Source: Erythrobacter sp. SD-21
GTDB taxonomy: Bacteria > Pseudomonadota > Alphaproteobacteria > Sphingomonadales > Sphingomonadaceae
NCBI RefSeq assembly: GCF_000181515.1
Contig: NZ_ABCG01000003.1
Coordinates: 186,001 to 250,000, forward strand
Direction: 5' to 3'
Length of the DNA stretch: 64,000 nt
Position numbers and translations under genes: made by a program. How positions within the stretch are numbered: the first letter of the stretch is position 1; the number at the start of each line of letters is the position of its first letter. Positions 44,885-54,243 of the stretch are shown piece by piece. The notes beneath the pieces are model-generated. The model searched no databases. It had not been told where the DNA came from and saw nothing but the letters and a program-made list of their open reading frames with translations.

Positions 44885-46789
44885 ATGCGTCGCATCACTG
44901 CCAGCCTTGCTATCCTGCTCGCCACTGCCGCCTGCACTACCGCGACCAGCGAACCGGTCGTCTCGACCGCTATTCCCGAACCGATGGTGTCGCCGATCCT
45001 GTCGGGGCCCGAAGCGCTGGACACGCTGACCTATGCCGAACCGCAGAAGGCCCGCGTGACCCATGTCGCGCTCGACCTCGGTCTCGACTTCGCCGCACAA
45101 AGGGTAGGGGGTTCGGCCACACTTTCGCTGCTGGTGCAGCCGGGCGAAGAGACGCTGGTGCTCGACAGCAACGGGCTGCAGATAGCAAGCATCACTGATG
45201 CCTCGGGCCGCGCGCTGCCTTATGAAATCGGCGAGAATGTCGAGAAGGGCGGCAAGGGCGCCCCGCTGACGGTCGCGCTGAACGGCGCGCGCACCATTCG
45301 CATCGATTACACCGCGCCCGCCGACGCTGCCGCGCTGCAGTGGCTCACGCCCGAACAGACCTCCGGCAAGGTCCATCCCTTCCTCTTCAGCCAGGGCCAG
45401 GCGATCCTCAACCGCACCTGGATCCCGACGCAGGACAGCCCCGGCATCCGCCAGACCTGGGAAGCGCGCATCACCGCGCCCAAGCCGCTCGACGTGGTGA
45501 TGAGCGGTGTGAGGCAGGGCGAACCCGAAGACCTGGGCGATGGCCGCCGCGCCTTCCGGTTTATGATGGACAAGCCGGTCCCACCCTATCTGATCGCGCT
45601 CGCTGCGGGCGATATCGACTTCAAGGCGATCGGCCCGCGCACCGGCGTTTGGGCGGAACCCTCCGTCCTGCCGCGCGCCTATGCCGAAGTGGCCGATACA
45701 GAGGAGATGGTTGAAGCCGCCGAGGAGCTTTACGGTGAATACCGCTGGGGGCGCTACGACATGATCGTCCTGCCGCCCGCCTTCCCCTATGGCGGCATGG
45801 AAAACCCGGTGATGACCTTCCTCACGCCGACCTTCATCGCCGGCGACCGGTCCAACAATGGCCTCGTCGCGCATGAACTGGCGCATAGCTGGTCGGGCAA
45901 CCTCGTCACCAACGCCGTGTGGGGCGACAGCTGGCTTAACGAAGGCGTGACGACCTATTTCGAGAACCGCATCGTCGAGGCCGTTTACGGCAAGAAGCGC
46001 GCCGAGCAGGAAGCCGCGCTGATGTATGCCAACATCGTCGAAACGCTGGGCGAGGTCGGCGAGGATGCGCCGGGCACCGCGCTCAGCACCGAAGGCGAAT
46101 ACGAGCTCGGCAGCGCGATCGCCTATGACAAGGGCGCCTTCTTCCTGCGCACGGTCGAGAGGATCGTGGGACGCGAAAGGTTTGACGCATGGCTGCAGCA
46201 GTGGTTCGACAACCACGCCTTCCAGCCCGCTACCAGCGAGCTGTTCCTCGAGGACATGATGGAGAATCTCGTCGCGTCCGAAGCCGAGGCCGAACGCCTC
46301 GCCTTGCGCGAATGGATCTTCGAGCCGGGCCTGCCCGCCAATGTCGCCAAGCCCGATCCTGCGGCCTTTGCCGAAGTCGATGCCGCGGTCGACCGTTATG
46401 CGGACCGCGGCATGATGCCGTCGGCCTGGAGCAGCTGGACCGCTGCCGAGCAGATCCGTTTCCTCGACAACCTCCCCGCCGAACTCAGCCACGACCAGCT
46501 GGCCGCGCTCGATTCCGCGCTTGGCCTTTCGGCGACGGGGAACAATGAGATCCTGTTCCTCTGGCTCGAGATGGCGCTGGAGAACCGCTACGATCCCGCC
46601 GTTCCGCAGGCCGAGCAATTCCTCGCCACCGTGGGCCGCGCCAAGTTCGTCCGCCCGTTGTTCGGCGTGTTGTGGAACGAGGGCGACTGGGGCCGGCCCA
46701 TTGCGACGCGCATCTACGCGAAGACGCGCGACAGCTACCATTCGGTCACCCGCGCCGGCGTCGACCGGGTGATGAGCGCAAGCGATTAG
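44885..46789 (+). CDS. M1 family metallopeptidase, lipoprotein
   Basis: The ATG at 44885 has a GGAGAG ribosome-binding site, and the product starts with a signal peptide and lipobox (LATAAC). The protein has 634 residues. M1 motifs include GGMENP, HELAHSWSGN (zinc His and Glu) and NEGVTTYFENRI. The C-terminal helical domain resembles leukotriene A4 hydrolase-type aminopeptidases. It probably works in the periplasm on peptides. Confidence 0.94.
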   Translation: MRRITASLAILLATAACTTATSEPVVSTAIPEPMVSPILSGPEALDTLTYAEPQKARVTHVALDLGLDFAAQRVGGSATLSLLVQPGEETLVLDSNGLQIASITDASGRALPYEIGENVEKGGKGAPLTVALNGARTIRIDYTAPADAAALQWLTPEQTSGKVHPFLFSQGQAILNRTWIPTQDSPGIRQTWEARITAPKPLDVVMSGVRQGEPEDLGDGRRAFRFMMDKPVPPYLIALAAGDIDFKAIGPRTGVWAEPSVLPRAYAEVADTEEMVEAAEELYGEYRWGRYDMIVLPPAFPYGGMENPVMTFLTPTFIAGDRSNNGLVAHELAHSWSGNLVTNAVWGDSWLNEGVTTYFENRIVEAVYGKKRAEQEAALMYANIVETLGEVGEDAPGTALSTEGEYELGSAIAYDKGAFFLRTVERIVGRERFDAWLQQWFDNHAFQPATSELFLEDMMENLVASEAEAERLALREWIFEPGLPANVAKPDPAAFAEVDAAVDRYADRGMMPSAWSSWTAAEQIRFLDNLPAELSHDQLAALDSALGLSATGNNEILFLWLEMALENRYDPAVPQAEQFLATVGRAKFVRPLFGVLWNEGDWGRPIATRIYAKTRDSYHSVTRAGVDRVMSASD

Positions 46790-46847
46790 TCACAACGCTC
46801 TTTTTGCGTTGCAATAGAACCGGCTTTTCCGCCATCGTGCTCCTGCG

Positions 46848-48941
46848 ATGCTGCGCCAGTACGAACTCGTAGAGCGGGTCCTCGAATACGACCCCGACGC
46901 CGACGAGGCGATGCTCAACCGCGCCTATGTCTATACCGTGCAGAAGCACGGCACCCAAACGCGAGCGAGCGGCGATCCCTATTTCAGCCATCCGGTCGAA
47001 GTGGCCGGGCTGATGACCGATCTCAAGCTCGACCAGGAAACCATCGCCACCGCGCTGCTCCACGACACGGTCGAGGACACGCTGGCCACCATCGACGATA
47101 TCGAGGCCAATTTCGGCCCCGAGGTCGCGCGGCTGGTGGACGGGGTGACCAAGCTCTCCAAGATCGAGCAGATGCCCGAAAACGAGCGTGCGGCGGAGAA
47201 CCTGCGCAAGTTCCTGCTCGCCATGAGCGAGGATATCCGCGTGCTGCTGGTGAAGCTGGGTGACCGGCTGCACAACATGCGCACGCTGCACTTCATCAAG
47301 AAGCCGGAAAAACGCCAGCGCATCGCGCGCGAGACGATGGATATCTACGCCCCGCTGGCCGAGCGCGTGGGCATGTACGAATATATGCGCGAGATGCAGC
47401 TGCTCGCCTTCGAGCAGATCGAGCCCGAAGCCTATACGACGATCACCAAGCGCCTGCAGCAGATCCGCGACGAGGACGGTGGGCAGGTCGACGCGATCGC
47501 GCTCGACATGAAGCACGCGCTCGCCAACGCCGGGCTGCAGGTCGAGGTCTCGGGGCGCGAGAAGCATCCCTATTCGATCTGGCGCAAGATGGCCGAACGC
47601 CATGTCAGTTTCGAGCAGGTGACCGACATCATGGCCTTCCGCGTCATCTGCGACAATGTGGCCGATTGCTACCGCGCTATGGGTGTCCTGCACACGACCT
47701 GGCAGTTCCTGCCGGGCAAGTTCAAGGACTACATCTCCACGCCCAAGACCAACGGTTATCGCAGCCTCCACACCTCGCTGATCTACGGCAAGTCGATGCG
47801 CGTCGAAGTGCAGATCCGCACGCGCGAGATGCACCGGACCAACGAGTTCGGGCTGGCCGCGCACTGGGCCTACAAGCAGGCGGAGCGACCCGACGGACAG
47901 GTCGGCTGGCTGCGCGACCTCATCGAAATCGTGGATGCCAGCCATGATGCCGAGGAACTGCTCGAACATACCCGCATGGCGATTTACCAGGATCGCATCT
48001 TCGCCTTCACTCCAAAGGGCGCGCTGTTCCAGCTGCCCAAGGGCGCGACCGCGGTCGATTTCGCCTTCGCGGTGCATACAGAGCTGGGCACGCAGACGGT
48101 GGGTGCGAAGATCAACGGGCGGCACATGCCGCTGCGCACGCAGCTCAACAACGGCGACGTGGTCGAGATCCTGAAGGGCAAGGATGCCGAGCCGCAGATG
48201 AGCTGGCTCGGCTTCGTCATCACCGGCAAGGCGCGTGCCGCCATCCGCCGTGCCGTGCGGCAGAAAGAGCGCGCCGAAGTCGCCGAGATCGGCGCCAAGC
48301 TCTATGACGAGATCGTCACCCGCGTGCCCGCCAAGATCGGCAAGAAGGCGCTGCGCGACGCGCTCAAACGGATTGAGATGGAGGAGCCGGACGACCTCTT
48401 CTACGCTATCGGCGCGGCCAAGATTACCGATCGCGCGGTGATGGAGGCGCTCCTGCCCGGATCGACCGAAGGCATGGCGGAAGAGGACGACGAATGGCTG
48501 CGCAGTGGCAAGTCGCTCTCGATCCGCGGGCTGACGCCGGGGGTGGGTTATGATCTTGCCACCTGCTGCCACCCCGTCCCGGGTGACCGGATCGTGGGCC
48601 TGCGCCAGCAGGACAAGGTGGTCGAGGTCCACGCGATCGACTGCCACCAGCTGGCGACGGGGATCGACAGCGACTGGCTGGACCTCAGCTGGGGCAAGCG
48701 CTCGCGGGGTGCCGTCGGGCGGCTGCGCGTGACGCTGTACGACCGGCCGGGCACGCTTGCCGAAATGGCGGGAATTTTTGCGCAGAGCGTCGTCAACGTT
48801 AAAAGCCTCGAGCAAACCCAGCTCGACCATCCCTTCACGACCTACGAGGTCGATCTCGAAGTACAGGACCTGGCGCATCTCACCCGCATTCTCAGCGCCC
48901 TGCGCGCCAGCGATGCCGTGGCACAGGCGGAGCGCGCGTGA
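46848..48941 (+). CDS. rsh: Bifunctional (p)ppGpp synthetase/hydrolase (RelA/SpoT homologue)
   Basis: The protein has 697 residues and the usual domain order. HD hydrolase: FSHPVEVAGLM and LLHDTVEDTLAT. Synthetase: STPKTNGYRSLHTSLIY and EVQIRTREMHRTNEFG. Then TGS (AFTPKGALFQLPKGATAVDF), a helical part, and a C-terminal ACT domain. Both active sites look intact, as usual for the single alphaproteobacterial Rsh. The stop overlaps the GTG of the next gene. Confidence 0.96.
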   Translation: MLRQYELVERVLEYDPDADEAMLNRAYVYTVQKHGTQTRASGDPYFSHPVEVAGLMTDLKLDQETIATALLHDTVEDTLATIDDIEANFGPEVARLVDGVTKLSKIEQMPENERAAENLRKFLLAMSEDIRVLLVKLGDRLHNMRTLHFIKKPEKRQRIARETMDIYAPLAERVGMYEYMREMQLLAFEQIEPEAYTTITKRLQQIRDEDGGQVDAIALDMKHALANAGLQVEVSGREKHPYSIWRKMAERHVSFEQVTDIMAFRVICDNVADCYRAMGVLHTTWQFLPGKFKDYISTPKTNGYRSLHTSLIYGKSMRVEVQIRTREMHRTNEFGLAAHWAYKQAERPDGQVGWLRDLIEIVDASHDAEELLEHTRMAIYQDRIFAFTPKGALFQLPKGATAVDFAFAVHTELGTQTVGAKINGRHMPLRTQLNNGDVVEILKGKDAEPQMSWLGFVITGKARAAIRRAVRQKERAEVAEIGAKLYDEIVTRVPAKIGKKALRDALKRIEMEEPDDLFYAIGAAKITDRAVMEALLPGSTEGMAEEDDEWLRSGKSLSIRGLTPGVGYDLATCCHPVPGDRIVGLRQQDKVVEVHAIDCHQLATGIDSDWLDLSWGKRSRGAVGRLRVTLYDRPGTLAEMAGIFAQSVVNVKSLEQTQLDHPFTTYEVDLEVQDLAHLTRILSALRASDAVAQAERA

Positions 48942-49303
48942 CCCTCATCACCGGCATCGACCATGTCCAACTGGCCATGCCGCATGGCGGGGAGCCGCAT
49001 GCGCGCGAGTTCTGGACCGGGCCGATGGGCCTCGACGAGGTCGAGAAGCCATCGCACCTCGCGCTCAACGGCGGCTGCTGGTTCGAAGGGGAGGGGATCA
49101 CGATCCATTGCGGGGTTGAGGACGCCTTCCTACCCGCGCGCCGCGCCCACCCCGCGCTGCTGGTCAAGAACCTCGGCGCGCTGGTCGCGAAGCTGGAAGC
49201 CTGCGGAGTGGGATTCAAGCAAGGCAAGGCGCTCGAAGGCTATCGCCGGGGCGACATCAAGGACCCCTTCGGCAACCGCATCGAACTGATGGAAAAGCTC
49301 TAG
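48938..49303 (+). CDS. VOC/glyoxalase-like protein
   Basis: The protein has 121 residues and starts at a GTG overlapping the rsh stop. The pattern GIDHVQLAMPHGGE at the start and DPFGNRIELME at the end is typical of the vicinal oxygen chelate fold. The metal ligands would be His9 and Glu at the end. Activity and substrate are unknown; the coupling to rsh is conserved in relatives as far as I remember. Confidence 0.85.
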   Translation: MTLITGIDHVQLAMPHGGEPHAREFWTGPMGLDEVEKPSHLALNGGCWFEGEGITIHCGVEDAFLPARRAHPALLVKNLGALVAKLEACGVGFKQGKALEGYRRGDIKDPFGNRIELMEKL

Positions 49304-49372
49304 TCGCGCCGACTGCGGAGGAGCTCCGCGCGGCGGTCACCCAAGCGAGACGCTCGTAGTGCTGGCCGCGCC

Positions 49373-49690
49373 TCAAAGGACCTTCAGCTCGAGGTCTACC
49401 GGGTCGTCGAGCGAAAGGCCCTCGGCGCGCATGACCTTCTTCGAGACCAGCAGCACCCATTCTCTCTTCTGACGCTGCGGGAAGACGGACGTCTTCCAGC
49501 GCGTTGCGCCGATGCGGGCCATAACCTTGACCGAACCGAAGCCGCGGCGGCTGCCGTATTCGAGCCGGTGCAGCCGCTCGTGCATGGCCAGGCTCTCGGC
49601 AGTCTCGCCGGTGATGGTCACCAGGTGGTAGGTGCCGCGCTCCCCCCGCCAGCGTTTCAGCGGCAGGGTGCAGGCCAGGTTCTCGTTCAC
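49373..49690 (-). CDS. DUF1905 family protein
   Basis: The GTG at 49690 overlaps the stop of the cyclophilin-like gene (GTGA) and gives 105 residues. The region LACTLPLKRWRGERGTYHLVTI and the KVMARIGATRWKTSVFP segment match DUF1905, a small beta-barrel. The function is unknown. Confidence 0.8.
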   Translation of the reverse strand: MNENLACTLPLKRWRGERGTYHLVTITGETAESLAMHERLHRLEYGSRRGFGSVKVMARIGATRWKTSVFPQRQKREWVLLVSKKVMRAEGLSLDDPVDLELKVL

Positions 49691-50748
49691 TCGGCCACGC
49701 GGCGGATCGGCACGGGGATATTGCAGATGTCGACCCCGCCCGCCGCGACATTGAAGAACGGATCGCGACGGTTGGCGCGCGCGTCGGCATAGCGCGCGAA
49801 GGTCTCGCCCGAGGTGTCGAGATATTCGAACACGGGCCGCTCGTCCTCCGGCAGGTCGGCGGCGACGCGCACGGTGAGGATCGGCGTGCGCTTGTTCTCG
49901 TCCTCGTAGAAGCCGAGCGTCCCCTTGCCGCGCGGCAAGCTGGAGAGGTGCTCCATGCCTTCCACGATCCGGCCGACCAGCGCGATGTTGCGGTCGAGAT
50001 GGCGCGGGGCGTGGCCGATGACGGTGTAGAGTTCCGCCCCGGTGCCTGCATCGGGCGAATAATTGCGGCCTACGCCGACCATGCCGTAGCAATGGACGGG
50101 CCAGACCTGAGCGGTCCCCTCGTTCTCGTCCTCGCCATAGTTCGACGCCAGCGGCCAGCCGTCATAGGGCAGCGAAAGCTGGGCGTAGGGATCGGTCAGC
50201 CCGTTGGCGAGGATCATCCCCGCCGTGGCGTCGCCGGTGATGATCGGCTTGTCGGTTTCCAGCGCCCGCGCCCGCTGGCTGTCGGCGAGGAGTCGCGGCA
50301 GTCCGATCGCCTCGGCAGCGACCGCATAGTCGCCCTCGCTGGTTTCGCGCAGGCCAACGGGCAGGCCCTTGGGCTCGCCGTCGCTTTCGGGATTGTCGTA
50401 ATTGGCATCGCCCCACTGGACGACATAATTGTCCTGCACCCGGTTGACCGTGATGTCGTCGAACCAGCCGCTGCGCGCGAAGGTGCGGATATTGGCGGTC
50501 CAGGCTTCGCCGAAGGGGGCGGGCATGAGCTGGATGATTACCTTGCGCGCGCTGCCATCCGCGTCCGGCGCCAGCGTCATCACGACAAGATCTTCGGCGG
50601 GAATGGCGATCCATTCCTCGGCGCGTGCCGTCTCCACAATCTCGCCGGGGCTGGGGAAGTTCTCCGCCTTCTCCTGCGCAAGGGCCGGAGCGAAGGCGGG
50701 GAGGGCGAGTGCGAGCGCGGTCGCGAGCGAAATCAGGGGTTTGGTCAT
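49687..50748 (-). CDS. Secreted cyclophilin-type peptidyl-prolyl isomerase
   Basis: The ATG at 50748 starts a signal peptide (ending PALAQ). The protein has 353 residues. The cyclophilin-like domain is seen in [24 protein letters not shown] and in the later [10 protein letters not shown]-type segment ([15 protein letters not shown]). It has long insertions compared with classical cyclophilins. It is predicted to be periplasmic. Confidence 0.85.
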   Translation of the reverse strand: MTKPLISLATALALALPAFAPALAQEKAENFPSPGEIVETARAEEWIAIPAEDLVVMTLAPDADGSARKVIIQLMPAPFGEAWTANIRTFARSGWFDDITVNRVQDNYVVQWGDANYDNPESDGEPKGLPVGLRETSEGDYAVAAEAIGLPRLLADSQRARALETDKPIITGDATAGMILANGLTDPYAQLSLPYDGWPLASNYGEDENEGTAQVWPVHCYGMVGVGRNYSPDAGTGAELYTVIGHAPRHLDRNIALVGRIVEGMEHLSSLPRGKGTLGFYEDENKRTPILTVRVAADLPEDERPVFEYLDTSGETFARYADARANRRDPFFNVAAGGVDICNIPVPIRRVAE

Positions 50749-51025
50749 AGGCGGCAGCTTGGCACTGGAAGCGCCGACAGAAAAGCCCCTTCGCGCGCGT
50801 TTTAATGGGCGGGAAGGGGCTCTGTGGCGATGTTCGCAGGGAATGCCATTCCGCGCAGCACCGCGACTTGGGGGATGTACCACGACAATGGCCGTAAGGA
50901 CCAGCCGGTTCCCTCAATTCATCGCATTTCTCATCGCGAGCGCTGTTGCGCGCTCCCCCAAACGCCGCTAGAGGCGCGCCTTCCTGCATGGCCTGTCGCT
51001 GCACACGACAGCGCAATCGGGATGC

Positions 51026-51116
51026 GGAGCAGTGGCCGAGTGGTCGAAGGCGCACGCCTGGAAAGTGTGTATACGGTAACCCCGTATCGAGGGTTCGAAT
51101 CCCTCCTGCTCCGCCA
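51026..51116 (+). tRNA. tRNA-Ser (anticodon GGA)
   Basis: The acceptor stem GGAGCAG pairs with CTGCTCC, and the discriminator G and CCA follow. The anticodon stem CACGC / GTGTG closes a CTGGAAA loop, giving anticodon GGA. A long variable arm (TATACGGTAACCCCGTATC) and the GGTTCGAATCC T-loop confirm a class II tRNA. It reads UCC and UCU. Confidence 0.95.
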
Positions 51117-51354
51117 CCTATAAGTCATTGATAGAGAAGGGCTTTCTTCGTCGCGGAATGTCGCGCAGTTCTGCGCCATTCGGCGCCGGAAGTGGTCAGC
51201 CAGAGACCGCCTCGGACGCCGTACAGCGGCGAAACCCGCCATCATTCTCTGCGCCCTCATTCCGAGGTACCAGTTTCGCACCACTACGGGACTGATGCCC
51301 CAACGAAGTCGAGCGGCAGTCGCCCGCCACTCGTCAATCGCTCTTCTCTCGAAT
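51117..51354. other. Junction between tRNA-Ser and the recombinase cassette
   Basis: No gene with support is present. A short inverted repeat (GCGCAGTTCTGCGC) is seen around 51168. This is the likely left boundary of the accessory DNA, but no copy of the tRNA end was seen further right by eye. Confidence 0.4.
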
Positions 51355-53019
51355 CTACGCGTCGAGCAGAAACTCTTCCTGTTTACTCCACGCCAGCGGC
51401 AGTTCGCTCAGGCCAAGCAGCTTTTTCGCATCGAGATCGACGGGCTGTTTTCCGGTAACGATCGCCTCGACAATCCTAGGCGCCAGAAAATTCAGCCGCA
51501 CAACGCGAGAGGCGTAGGAACTAGTTACCTGCTGCTCGCGCGCGAGCGCCGAGACCGTCAGCTTGCGGTCCAGCATCATCTGCCACCACGTGCGAGCGCG
51601 ATGGAGCAGCTTCAGCAGATGCTCCTGCGGCTCACCCTCGATCGACTTCGACAAGCCGTCCTGGATCAATCGAACAGCGCGACCGCTGCGCCGAAGGCTC
51701 GCCGCGACGGTGAGGGCTGGGTTGGTGGTGACTTGAGAAGTTGGGGCGATCGAGAGTAAGCTGCAAAGGCCCGTCGCAGATAGCTCTATCACCAATTGCG
51801 AGGGCCCGATGGTGATTTTCTCGATGCAAATTCGCGCTGCGGCTCGCTCACGCTTCTGCAGCCTCGTCGCCAAGCTCGCTGCGCGACCACCGAGAACTGC
51901 AACAGTGTCAGGGGCAAGCTCGACGCCAGCCTTGGCCAACAAGCCGAGCGGTTGTTCGACCTCCTGCGCGAGCGCACCGCACACGAGCTTCTCCAGTTCG
52001 AGCGCAGGAATGCGGAGGGTTTGCTGAGCTTTCTGGATGTCGCCCTCGCCGCTTTTTCCGATGTAGTAGCGGTAGCGCTTCGCCGATTTTATTGCATGAC
52101 TCGCGATCAGCGCGTTGCCTTCGCTGTCGAACACCTTTCCAGCCAGCAGACTAGGCGAGCTTGCAGTACTCGCCTGCTGCTCGCCTTGGGTATTGGCTTC
52201 GAGCTGTGCCTGCACTCGGTCCCACGTCTCCCGATCAATGATGGCGGCATGCTGGCCTTCGAAGATCTCGCCCTTGTGGCAAATCTTTCCGATGTAGATC
52301 TGGTTGGAGAGGATCTTGTAGATCTGACCTCGCGTAAACGGCTTGCCGCCCAGCTTGCGACCGGTGCCCGTAACCCGTTCGGGCACGAGGGTACCACCAT
52401 TGGCAAGCTCATTGACGAGCAGCCTCACATTGCCGACTTCGAGATAGCGATCGAAGATGTTGCGGATGAGAGCAGCGTGATCTTCATCGATCGCCAGCGT
52501 TCTGCCGTTAGCCCGATACCCGAGCGGCACCACGCCGCCCATCCACATGCCCTTGGCCTTGGAGGCAGCGATCTTGTCGCGGATGCGCTCGGCGGTGACC
52601 TCGCGCTCGAACTGCGCGAACGAGAGGAGCATGTTGAGGGTCAGCCGTCCCATGCTGGTGGTGGTGTTGAACGATTGCGTGACCGACACGAAGCTGACCT
52701 CTGCCTTGTCCATCGCTTCGACCAGCTTCGCGAAATCAAGTAGCGAGCGCGTCAGCCGGTCGACCTTGTAGACCACCACGATGTCAATCATGCCTGCTTC
52801 GATATCTCCCAGCAGCCGCTGCAGCGCTGGCCGCTCCAGTGTTCCGTCCGAGATGCCGCCATCATCGTAGATTTCGGGAAGCTGCGACCAGCCCTCCGAG
52901 GCCTGGCTCAGGATATAGGCAGCGCAGGCTTCGCGCTGGGCATCGAGCGAGTTGAAGTCCTGCTCCAAGCCTTCTTCGCTCGACTTGCGGGTATAGATCG
53001 CACAGCGAACCTTTTTCAT
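51355..53019 (-). CDS. Large serine recombinase
   Basis: The ATG at 53019 gives a 553-residue protein. The N-terminal resolvase domain has AIYTRKSSEEGLEQDFNSLD (catalytic Ser in the YTRKS motif) and YKVDRLTRSLLDF. The recombinase domain follows (GVVPLGYRANGR, GKPFTRGQIYKILSN). The zinc-ribbon-like region lacks an obvious Cys cluster. It is likely to integrate an element, and the tRNA-Ser end nearby is a candidate target. It is cotranscribed with DUF2924 and DUF3489. Confidence 0.92.
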   Translation of the reverse strand: MKKVRCAIYTRKSSEEGLEQDFNSLDAQREACAAYILSQASEGWSQLPEIYDDGGISDGTLERPALQRLLGDIEAGMIDIVVVYKVDRLTRSLLDFAKLVEAMDKAEVSFVSVTQSFNTTTSMGRLTLNMLLSFAQFEREVTAERIRDKIAASKAKGMWMGGVVPLGYRANGRTLAIDEDHAALIRNIFDRYLEVGNVRLLVNELANGGTLVPERVTGTGRKLGGKPFTRGQIYKILSNQIYIGKICHKGEIFEGQHAAIIDRETWDRVQAQLEANTQGEQQASTASSPSLLAGKVFDSEGNALIASHAIKSAKRYRYYIGKSGEGDIQKAQQTLRIPALELEKLVCGALAQEVEQPLGLLAKAGVELAPDTVAVLGGRAASLATRLQKRERAAARICIEKITIGPSQLVIELSATGLCSLLSIAPTSQVTTNPALTVAASLRRSGRAVRLIQDGLSKSIEGEPQEHLLKLLHRARTWWQMMLDRKLTVSALAREQQVTSSYASRVVRLNFLAPRIVEAIVTGKQPVDLDAKKLLGLSELPLAWSKQEEFLLDA

Positions 53020-53432
53020 GCTGCCCTTACTTTCTTCTTCAAGCCGAAGAAGGCAGGACCCGACCAGCGCGTGCCGGTAATCGCGCGGGCTACCTCGCTC
53101 AAAGAGCGCCACTGTCGCTCGTTCCAGATGATCTCGCCAGTCTCGCCAATCGCGACCACGTGGAGTTTGCCGCCGTACTCGCGCGCAAGCCGCATGCCTG
53201 GCCGGAGGTCCTGCGTGATCGTCTTCCCGCTCGCAACCTGATCGAGCCGCTGCCGGATTGTGCGCGGCAGGCCGCGCCCCGCCTTTGATTGCAGCTCATA
53301 GGCCACCGCCAGCCGCAGCATCTGCGCGCTGGCCTTCGGGATGGGCCGACCGGTGAGCTTGGCCCACCGGTCGCCGAGTGTCGGCTTGTCCATCGCTGCA
53401 AGGGCAGCGAGTTCGTCTATTAGCTCCGCCAT
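53016..53432 (-). CDS. DUF2924 protein
   Basis: The ATG at 53432 is used because it overlaps the DUF3489 stop; the upstream frame is a shadow. The protein has 138 residues. DUF2924 features include AYELQSKAGRGLPRTIRQRL, GMRLAREYGGKLHVV and the C-terminal RWSGPAFFGLKKK. It is always found next to recombinases of this kind and probably binds DNA or helps recombination. It overlaps the recombinase start. Confidence 0.85.
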   Translation of the reverse strand: MAELIDELAALAAMDKPTLGDRWAKLTGRPIPKASAQMLRLAVAYELQSKAGRGLPRTIRQRLDQVASGKTITQDLRPGMRLAREYGGKLHVVAIGETGEIIWNERQWRSLSEVARAITGTRWSGPAFFGLKKKVRAA

Positions 53433-53665
53433 CACGCGCTCTTCGTGCTGCGATAGCAGGAGACCTCGCCGCGCTTGTCGCGCTCGATCGTGTGCCCCTT
53501 CTTCTTCAGCCCGGTCATCGCTGCACGGGCCGTATGCGGCAGCCAGCCGGTGGCCTTCACCATGTCGTCGAGGGTTGCGCCTTGCTTGCGTTTGAGCAGC
53601 GCGATGACCTCGTCGATCTTGGTCTCGCGCTTGGGTGCTGCTGCTGTGTCGGTCTGCTTGGTCAT
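53432..53665 (-). CDS. DUF3489 protein
   Basis: The protein has 77 residues. The winged-helix-like pattern KIDEVIALLKRKQGATLDDM and GWLPHTARAAMTGLKKKGH is diagnostic of DUF3489. It is the first gene of the cassette, with a GGAG ribosome-binding site, and probably acts as a DNA-binding accessory or regulator of the recombinase. Confidence 0.88.
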   Translation of the reverse strand: MTKQTDTAAAPKRETKIDEVIALLKRKQGATLDDMVKATGWLPHTARAAMTGLKKKGHTIERDKRGEVSCYRSTKSA

Positions 53666-53687
53666 GGGTGATTCTCCTGATCTCAGA

Positions 53688-53700
53688 CGGCACTGTGCCG
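53688..53700. repeat. Perfect palindrome upstream of the recombinase cassette
   Basis: CGGCACTGTGCCG is a 13-base palindrome with 6-base arms around a central T. It lies 22 bases upstream of the DUF3489 start. It could be an operator for DUF3489 or a recombination core; neither is shown. Confidence 0.5.
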
Positions 53701-54243
53701 CCTGCCACCACCCAAGGCCCCGGCTCGCGCGCTGCGTCGGGGCGGCCGCCCGCCTTCAGGGGCTGCGATTCACTGAGAGCACCCATGCTTGCTTTGCTCC
53801 AGAAGTCGAATGGTAAGTGGTGGCCTCGCCAATGTCCGCTTCGCGCCCCCATGCCAGACAATCATTGCTGGCTAGACTCACCCCAAAAGCCGCCGCTCAA
53901 TGGTGCTCTAACCCAAGATGAACGAGCGCGCTGCCCTGAGCTACTTTTTGGTAAGGTCGGGGTTTGCGTCATGCAACAGGATCTCGTGACGCGGGAAAGG
54001 AATTTGGATCCTATGATCAGCAAATTTGCGCACAATTTCGATATAAAAAGCCTACAGCGCAAAACACCCATAAAAACTTGGTGAGCCGACACCGCATCAA
54101 GGTTAGCTAAGGTTAGAAGGGTGCCGACTCCCGTACCTCTTATCGGTTGTACGCCCGATTTAGTATAAAGGATTGTCTCCGATCAAAAATGGGACACGTC
54201 GACTTCGGACGTTCGAATATCCCTCTTCGTTGATCGACAGGAG
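53701..54243. other. Non-coding stretch between the recombinase cassette and the sulfotransferase
   Basis: Base composition falls from GC-rich to more AT-rich from about 53,900. There is a short tandem repeat (AAGGTTAG twice, near 54099). No gene was supported. It may hold the other end of the cassette. Confidence 0.4.

Larger units (their letters stand above)
51355..53665 (-). mobile_element. Serine-recombinase cassette (recombinase, DUF2924, DUF3489)
   Basis: The three genes are transcribed in the same direction, and their joints overlap by one to four bases. The same trio is common in alphaproteobacterial islands. The cassette lies 238 bases after tRNA-Ser. No end repeats or attachment sites were found by eye, so the boundaries are those of the genes only. 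Confidence 0.65.

Noticed and set aside
44756-46741. A 661-residue frame opposite the M1 peptidase
   Set aside because: Same reason: the M1 motifs and the signal peptide are on the plus strand.
46746-48878. A 710-residue frame opposite rsh
   Set aside because: It is the mirror frame of a strongly conserved gene in GC-rich DNA; rsh has all domain motifs, and the opposite frame has none.
50931-51284. A 117-residue frame over tRNA-Ser, with the RRDSNPRYG segment
   Set aside because: This peptide is the well-known false translation of a tRNA-Ser antisense strand.
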